In this document: piece by piece, positions 6,701-9,420 of the stretch
Position numbering within the stretch: the first letter of the stretch is position 1
Layout: each line of letters begins with the position of its first letter
From: Methanomicrobium sp.
GTDB lineage: Archaea; Halobacteriota; Methanomicrobia; Methanomicrobiales; Methanomicrobiaceae
Assembly (NCBI GenBank): GCA_017553245.1
Contig: JAFZMT010000210.1
Span: 1-9,420 of the forward strand
Direction: 5' to 3'
DNA: 9,420 nucleotides
The notes under the pieces: model-generated
Told to the model about the DNA's origin: nothing
The model's input: only the letters and a program-made list of their open reading frames with translations
Databases searched by the model: none
Position numbers and translations under genes: made by a program

Positions 6701-6704
6701 TTTA

Positions 6705-6711
6705 CTCCCCC
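6705..6711 (-). promoter_or_regulatory. Ribosome binding site of the membrane-anchored hypothetical gene
   Basis: GGGGGAG on the minus strand lies four bases before ATG 6700. This purine block is the strongest Shine-Dalgarno-like site in the window. Confidence 0.55.
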
Positions 6712-6757
6712 TTCACGAGACCGAACGCGGTTATTTAATGAGACTATTTTTTTATGA

Positions 6758-6767
6758 CTATATATAG
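6758..6767 (-). promoter_or_regulatory. TATA box CTATATATAG for the hypothetical gene
   Basis: A palindromic CTATATATAG lies 58-67 bases upstream of the ATG on the minus strand. Initiation about 25 bases downstream would give a leader of some 35 bases carrying the GGGGGAG site. Strand is assigned from the gene position, because the box itself is symmetrical. Confidence 0.55.
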
Positions 6768-6779
6768 CGGTGTGCTGTT

Positions 6780-6797
6780 GTTCGGAAAAAAGCGAAC
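6780..6797 (-). terminator. Copy 2 of GTTCGGAAAAAA with inverted repeat (possible trkA terminator)
   Basis: GTTCG at 6780-6784 and CGAAC at 6793-6797 flank GAAAAAAG, so the minus strand has a 5-bp stem with a T6-containing loop. It lies about 150 bases beyond the trkA stop and just upstream of the hypothetical gene's TATA box. The first 12 bases match 5830-5841 exactly. It may be a terminator for trkA or an operator for the hypothetical gene. Confidence 0.35.
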
Positions 6798-6833
6798 ATA
6801 GGGAAAGATCGGGTGTTAAAAAAGGTATTATGA

Positions 6834-6859
6834 GGAATATGTTGCCGGAATATGTTGCC
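6834..6859 (+). repeat. Perfect 13-bp tandem duplication GGAATATGTTGCC
   Basis: GGAATATGTTGCC occurs twice head-to-tail with no mismatch, at 6834-6846 and 6847-6859, in the 249-bp gap between the trkA 3' end and the hypothetical gene's 5' end. The rest of this gap holds the elements listed separately and no credible gene. Confidence 0.9.
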
Positions 6860-6884
6860 TGCGCGATTATGCCGTCGACAGATG

Positions 6885-6936
6885 CGGTCGGAAGCATCAT
6901 TAGGAAGCATCGGTCGGAAGTTTCGGGTCGTAATTA
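6885..6936 (+). repeat. Second 13-bp tandem array (CGGTCGGAAGCAT type)
   Basis: Four consecutive 13-mers, CGGTCGGAAGCAT, CATTAGGAAGCAT, CGGTCGGAAGTTT and CGGGTCGTAATTA, run from 6885 to 6936. Units 1 and 3 share CGGTCGGAAG and units 1 and 2 share AGGAAGCAT or GGAAGCAT. It has the same period as the array at 6834-6859 but a different sequence. It ends 14 bases from the trkA stop. Confidence 0.7.
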
Positions 6937-6949
6937 TAGGTCTTAGGTT

Positions 6950-7639
6950 TTATTCCTCGTATTCATCCTCGGTCTTCCTGGGCACCTTCATCTGTTCGGT
7001 CAGACTGCGGAATGACTCCGCTTCGGCTTCCTTCTTTGTGAAGACCGTTACCTTGTCGTTTGCCTTCAGTTTGATAAGACCGTTGGGGATAATGAGTTCC
7101 TTTCCGACTCTGTTGATTGCGATGAAGACAAAGTCCTTGATGGTCATCTGGCGGATTTCCCTGTCGACGCAGGGTGCGCCTTCGTCGACCGTCATCTCAA
7201 AGATGGTGCCGCCCGGAATCGTCGCAAGCTGCTGCATGTCGGGCGATCCCGACCAGTGATAAAGTCTGGTGGCGACGAGCTCATCGGGATTTTCGCTTAT
7301 CATGACGCCGACCTCCTTGAAGAGATCGGAGTGACCGGGCTGGTTGACGATGGATGCCACGTTGGCGACGTTGTAGCGCTTTGCAATCCAGCACGCCATC
7401 AGATTTACGGCATCGTCGGCAGTCGCCGTCACCAGTGCGTCGGCGCGATCTATTCCCGCATCCTCAAGGATTGCTTTTTCAGTCGCATTTCCGACGACCG
7501 CCATAACGTCGTAATGTTCGACAATCTCATTGCAGCGCCCTTCGTTGATGTCCACGACCGCGACGCTGTCGCCGTGTTCAGCCGCAATTCCGACAAGTGA
7601 TCTTCCGATACCCCCGAGACCGACAACTATGATGTACAT
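6950..7639 (-). CDS. TrkA-type RCK protein (K+ channel/transporter regulatory subunit)
   Basis: Cytosolic NAD-binding regulator of potassium uptake systems of the Trk/Ktr kind. The 229 residues comprise an RCK_N Rossmann domain (about 1-125) and an RCK_C domain (about 135-215). The first strand and glycine loop read VVGLGGIG (5-12), and Asp30 at the end of the second strand is the usual adenosine-ribose ligand, favouring NAD(H). VVGNAT (48-53) and TATADD are typical of the fold. The acidic tail (TEDEYEE) is not part of the fold. No membrane partner of the TrkH type is visible. Start ATG 7639 lies about 27 bases from a TTTAATTAAA element, so the mRNA is probably leaderless. Ends in TAA. Confidence 0.92.
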   Translation of the reverse strand: MYIIVVGLGGIGRSLVGIAAEHGDSVAVVDINEGRCNEIVEHYDVMAVVGNATEKAILEDAGIDRADALVTATADDAVNLMACWIAKRYNVANVASIVNQPGHSDLFKEVGVMISENPDELVATRLYHWSGSPDMQQLATIPGGTIFEMTVDEGAPCVDREIRQMTIKDFVFIAINRVGKELIIPNGLIKLKANDKVTVFTKKEAEAESFRSLTEQMKVPRKTEDEYEE

Positions 7640-7661
7640 ATTATTCTCATATTAAGCGGCA

Positions 7662-7671
7662 TTTAATTAAA
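7662..7671 (-). promoter_or_regulatory. TATA-like element TTTAATTAAA for the trkA-like gene
   Basis: Its centre is about 27 bases upstream of the trkA ATG on the minus strand, the archaeal TATA distance, implying initiation at or beside the start codon. No Shine-Dalgarno is visible before that ATG, which agrees with a leaderless transcript. Confidence 0.5.
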
Positions 7672-7694
7672 ATTGTTCGCTTGTTCCGCCGCGA

Positions 7695-7704
7695 TGTGAT
7701 CACA
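7695..7704. promoter_or_regulatory. Perfect palindrome TGTGATCACA
   Basis: A 10-bp perfect palindrome 24 bases upstream (minus sense) of the trkA TATA element. Its position fits a regulator site for trkA. The core resembles CRP/FNR-type half-sites, but that is only a resemblance. Confidence 0.45.
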
Positions 7705-7732
7705 AGGGGTGCGTGACCGTATAACGCCAGAT

Positions 7733-7748
7733 GTTCGAAATTGTGAAC
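7733..7748. promoter_or_regulatory. Inverted repeat GTTC-N8-GAAC
   Basis: GTTC at 7733-7736 and GAAC at 7745-7748 are separated by eight bases. Short arms make it weak alone, but it adds to the palindrome cluster in the divergent gap. Confidence 0.3.
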
Positions 7749-7766
7749 GCCAATCCCGATTTTAAA

Positions 7767-7784
7767 GTGGTCAAATTCGACCAC
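7767..7784. promoter_or_regulatory. 18-bp palindrome GTGGTC-AAATTC-GACCAC, putative operator
   Basis: The 6-bp arms are perfect and the centre AATT is also symmetric, leaving a single mismatched pair in 18 bp. Size and symmetry are typical of a dimeric helix-turn-helix regulator site. It is 128 bases from the trkA start and about 115 from the rnhB TATA box. Confidence 0.55.
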
Positions 7785-7800
7785 ATTAATTGAAGCAGGA

Positions 7801-7849
7801 TTACATAGTAAACATTACACTGTATACACTTTTACACGGGGTGTAAGTG
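7801..7849. promoter_or_regulatory. TTAC/GTAA palindrome series
   Basis: TTAC-ATA-GTAA at 7801-7811, TTACAC at 7815-7820, the perfect 8-mer TGTATACA at 7821-7828, and TTACAC-GGG-GTGTAA at 7832-7846 follow each other closely. The last can be extended to CACTT...AAGTG (7827-7849) with two bulged T residues, giving a 9-bp stem. The repeated half-site TTACA(C) suggests cooperative binding of one regulator. Confidence 0.5.
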
Positions 7850-7899
7850 AATCGGGATTCCGATACCCGAAGAGACCTGTTTGCAGTGACAATCAATGC

Positions 7900-7907
7900 T
7901 TATAAAT
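7900..7907 (+). promoter_or_regulatory. TATA box TTATAAAT for rnhB
   Basis: Its centre is about 32 bases before the GTG start, placing initiation about 0-6 bases upstream of it. The rnhB mRNA is therefore expected to be leaderless or nearly so. No Shine-Dalgarno is present. Confidence 0.65.
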
Positions 7908-7935
7908 ATAATTCATGAACGGCAAATACTAAATC

Positions 7936-8619
7936 GTGATCTGCGGAATTGATGAAGCCGGAAAAGGCTCGGTTTTGGGTCCGATGGTAGTCGGCGGTGT
8001 CATGGGCGATTCTGCCGAAGAGATGGGCGGGCATGAATTTGCCGATTCGAAGACGCTCTCACCGAGGAGACGCGAGGAACTGTATGAGGATATCGTCTCC
8101 CGCTATAAGACCGCGGTCGTCGTCCTCGACGCGACTAAGATAGACGAGTGCCGCAAGGTTCATACAATGAATGAGATCGTCGCAATGTGCCATGCGAAGA
8201 CCGTCGAAAAGCTGATGCCGCCGGAGAACAGCCGCATTTATCTTGATGCCTGCGACGTCAACGAAATCAGATACGGTATCGAGGTCGGCGAATATCTCTG
8301 CGATTTAAGCGAAATTTTGTCATCGCAGATAAGGGCGGGTAAGACCGAGATAATCTCGGAGCACAAAGCCGACATGAAGTTCCCGGTGGTGAGCGCGGCG
8401 TCGATAGTCGCCAAGGTGACCCGCGACAGGCTCATTGAGAAACTTGCCGAGGAATACGGCGAAATCGGGAGCGGATACCCTTCCGATCCCGTGACCATGG
8501 GCTTTCTTGAACGCTGTCTGAGAAGCGAGGGGAAAACGCCCGCAATAGCGCGGCGAAGCTGGAAGACGGTCTCGAATATCGAGGCAAAACTGAAACAGCG
8601 CACACTCTTCGATTACTGA
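7936..8619 (+). CDS. rnhB: Ribonuclease HII
   Basis: Endonuclease cleaving RNA in RNA-DNA hybrids and at single ribonucleotides in DNA, used in genome maintenance. The 227 residues match archaeal RNase HII. The start is fixed: a TAA lies two codons upstream in frame, GTG 7936 is the only start before the IDEAG motif, and the TATA box fits a leaderless transcript. Asp6 and Glu7 of GIDEAGKGSVLGP, the Asp of YLDACD and the Asp of HKADMKFPVVSAASIVAKV are the catalytic acidic residues. The usual GRG motif reads GKG. The C-terminus KQRTLFDY fits a PCNA-interacting (PIP) box (Q-x-x-L-x-x-Y), which would tether the enzyme to the replication clamp. Ends in TGA. Confidence 0.96.
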   Translation: MICGIDEAGKGSVLGPMVVGGVMGDSAEEMGGHEFADSKTLSPRRREELYEDIVSRYKTAVVVLDATKIDECRKVHTMNEIVAMCHAKTVEKLMPPENSRIYLDACDVNEIRYGIEVGEYLCDLSEILSSQIRAGKTEIISEHKADMKFPVVSAASIVAKVTRDRLIEKLAEEYGEIGSGYPSDPVTMGFLERCLRSEGKTPAIARRSWKTVSNIEAKLKQRTLFDY

Positions 8620-8684
8620 TCTGACGGGAATGAGAGCGCCCGAATCTTAACGCACGCGACCGTTAGCCCGTGATCATACCTCCA

Positions 8685-8703
8685 GTGAATCACTTCGTGA
8701 ATT
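8685..8703 (+). other. Hairpin-forming GTGAAT repeat after rnhB
   Basis: GTGAAT occurs at 8685-8690 and 8697-8702. Between and over them, AATCAC and GTGAATT can pair around TTC with one bulge. It may be a processing or termination hairpin 66 bases after the rnhB stop, although no long T-tract follows. Confidence 0.35.
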
Positions 8704-8727
8704 AATATGTCCTAGGGTAATTTTCAT

Positions 8728-8736
8728 CATATATAG
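8728..8736 (+). promoter_or_regulatory. TATA box CATATATAG for the M50 protease gene
   Basis: Its centre is about 23 bases before ATG 8755. The spacing implies a transcript beginning at or next to the start codon, and no Shine-Dalgarno is seen. Confidence 0.55.
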
Positions 8737-8754
8737 AGTTTAATTAAATATGGG

Positions 8755-9420
8755 ATGGATTGGCTAATCATTGCGCTCTTCGCAGTCGCATTATATCTTC
8801 TGATTGTCGAATATATCAGATCCAATAATCTTTTTTCGGATTATGTCATGTTTTACGGTCCGATTCTGGCGCTCAAGACCGACAACGTGAAATTCTTCGA
8901 CAGATTCATCCCTTATACGCGGTTCTTCAGGGCATACGGCACAATAGGCGCGCTCATGGTCGTTGTCGTATCCGTTCTCATGTCAATCCTCATGCTTCTT
9001 ACGCTTTACAGAACGGCGATGTCGCCGCCGCCCGCGACCGGCATCTACGAACCGCAGAATATTCTCGCGATTCCGGGCGTAAACGAGTTCCTGCCGCTCT
9101 CGTTTGCGGTCATCTTCGCATTCGTCGTCACTCTCGCCGTTCATGAAGGCGGTCACGGCATCCTCTCGAGAATCGAGGGAATGAGAGTGAAGAGCACGGG
9201 GCTTTTGTTCTTCGTTATCCCAATCGGCGCTTTTGTCGAACCTGACGAAGAGGATGTCGATTCGGCGTCGCGCAAGGCGAGAATACGGATGTTCGGCGCC
9301 GGCATCACCAACAACATCGTTGTCGCAATCGTGAGTTTTCTTGCGGTAATTCTGCTGATGGGGCTTGTCACGCCTGCCGATACCGCCTATGTCACGCATC
9401 TCTACAAGGATTATCCCGCA
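8755..9420 (+). CDS. Site-2-protease-like M50 membrane metalloprotease (partial, 3' end beyond window)
   Basis: Intramembrane zinc metalloprotease that would cleave membrane-embedded substrates. 222 codons are visible and the frame is open to the window edge. A hydrophobic segment at 3-18, a second at about 64-84, and a third at about 115-129 running into HEGGH (130-134), the HExxH zinc site of family M50, are followed by another hydrophobic stretch at about 186-204. The NNIVVAIVSF segment after FGAGITNN is typical of M50 proteins. The second conserved motif carrying the third zinc ligand (N-x-x-P-x-x-x-LDG type) and any PDZ domain must lie downstream. Start choice: an ATG at 8750 stops after five codons, so ATG 8755 is used; the TATA box supports it. 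The substrate is unknown. Confidence 0.88.
   Translation, partial: MDWLIIALFAVALYLLIVEYIRSNNLFSDYVMFYGPILALKTDNVKFFDRFIPYTRFFRAYGTIGALMVVVVSVLMSILMLLTLYRTAMSPPPATGIYEPQNILAIPGVNEFLPLSFAVIFAFVVTLAVHEGGHGILSRIEGMRVKSTGLLFFVIPIGAFVEPDEEDVDSASRKARIRMFGAGITNNIVVAIVSFLAVILLMGLVTPADTAYVTHLYKDYPA

Larger units (their letters stand above)
7752..7859. repeat. 10-bp inverted repeat AATCCCGATT / AATCGGGATT bracketing an operator-like cluster
   Basis: AATCCCGATT at 7752-7761 and its exact reverse complement AATCGGGATT at 7850-7859 enclose 88 bp that hold at least three further palindromes. The right arm also lies in GAATCGGGATTC (7849-7860), itself symmetric. It could be a looping pair of operator sites or the closing stem of a structured RNA. 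Confidence 0.6.

Noticed and set aside
5830..6797. Mobile element bounded by 12-bp direct repeats
   Set aside because: There is no transposase, no terminal inverted repeats and no integrase; the repeats are explained as well by minus-strand T-tract terminators.
6697..6900. Minus-strand 67-codon frame upstream of the hypothetical gene
   Set aside because: It covers the TATA box, terminator-like hairpin and 13-bp repeats, and its translation has no recognisable domain.
7733..7748. tRNA T-arm (GTTCGAAAT)
   Set aside because: No acceptor stem, D-arm or anticodon arm can be placed around it at the required distances.
8983..9399. Minus-strand open frame of 138 codons
   Set aside because: It is a shadow of the M50 protease frame, which shows HEGGH and membrane segments; the minus translation is charged and of low complexity.

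Overview
The window reads as a stretch of chromosome from a methanogenic archaeon, most likely of the Methanomicrobiales or a close relative. The reasons are the gene order (isopentenyl phosphate kinase end, type 2 IPP isomerase, archaeal RNase J, GGPP synthase, archaeal GluRS), archaeal TATA-type promoters with very short or absent leaders, and poly-T terminators. The order assignment rests on remembered gene order and protein flavour, not on a search.

Layout. Positions 2-5767 (+) hold an isoprenoid/RNA operon: the last codons of a probable isopentenyl phosphate kinase, fni (213-1274), RNase J (1451-2806, interrupted by one in-frame TAG at 2663-2665), idsA (3065-4030) and gltX (4070-5767), closed by two T7 tracts. 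On the minus strand follow an orphan membrane-anchored extracellular protein (5885-6700) and a TrkA-like RCK protein (6950-7639). A 296-bp divergent gap crowded with palindromes separates trkA from rnhB (RNase HII, + strand, 7936-8619). A site-2-protease-like M50 metalloprotease starts at 8755 (+) and runs off the window.

How the genes work together. IPK makes IPP from isopentenyl phosphate (archaeal mevalonate route), Fni isomerises IPP to DMAPP, and IdsA condenses them to the C20 precursor of archaeal ether lipids. RNase J and GluRS share this operon and link lipid precursor supply to RNA turnover and translation. The remaining genes are single units with their own promoters.

Most unusual points. 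(1) The RNase J frame carries a lone amber codon before an intact, conserved-looking C-terminus that includes the terminal HGD motif; none of the eight visible gene ends uses TAG. (2) Nearly every intergenic gap carries its own family of short degenerate tandem repeats (9-15 bp periods), different in sequence from gap to gap. (3) The trkA/rnhB gap contains nested palindromes bracketed by a 10-bp inverted repeat. No CRISPR array, tRNA, rRNA or transposase was seen.
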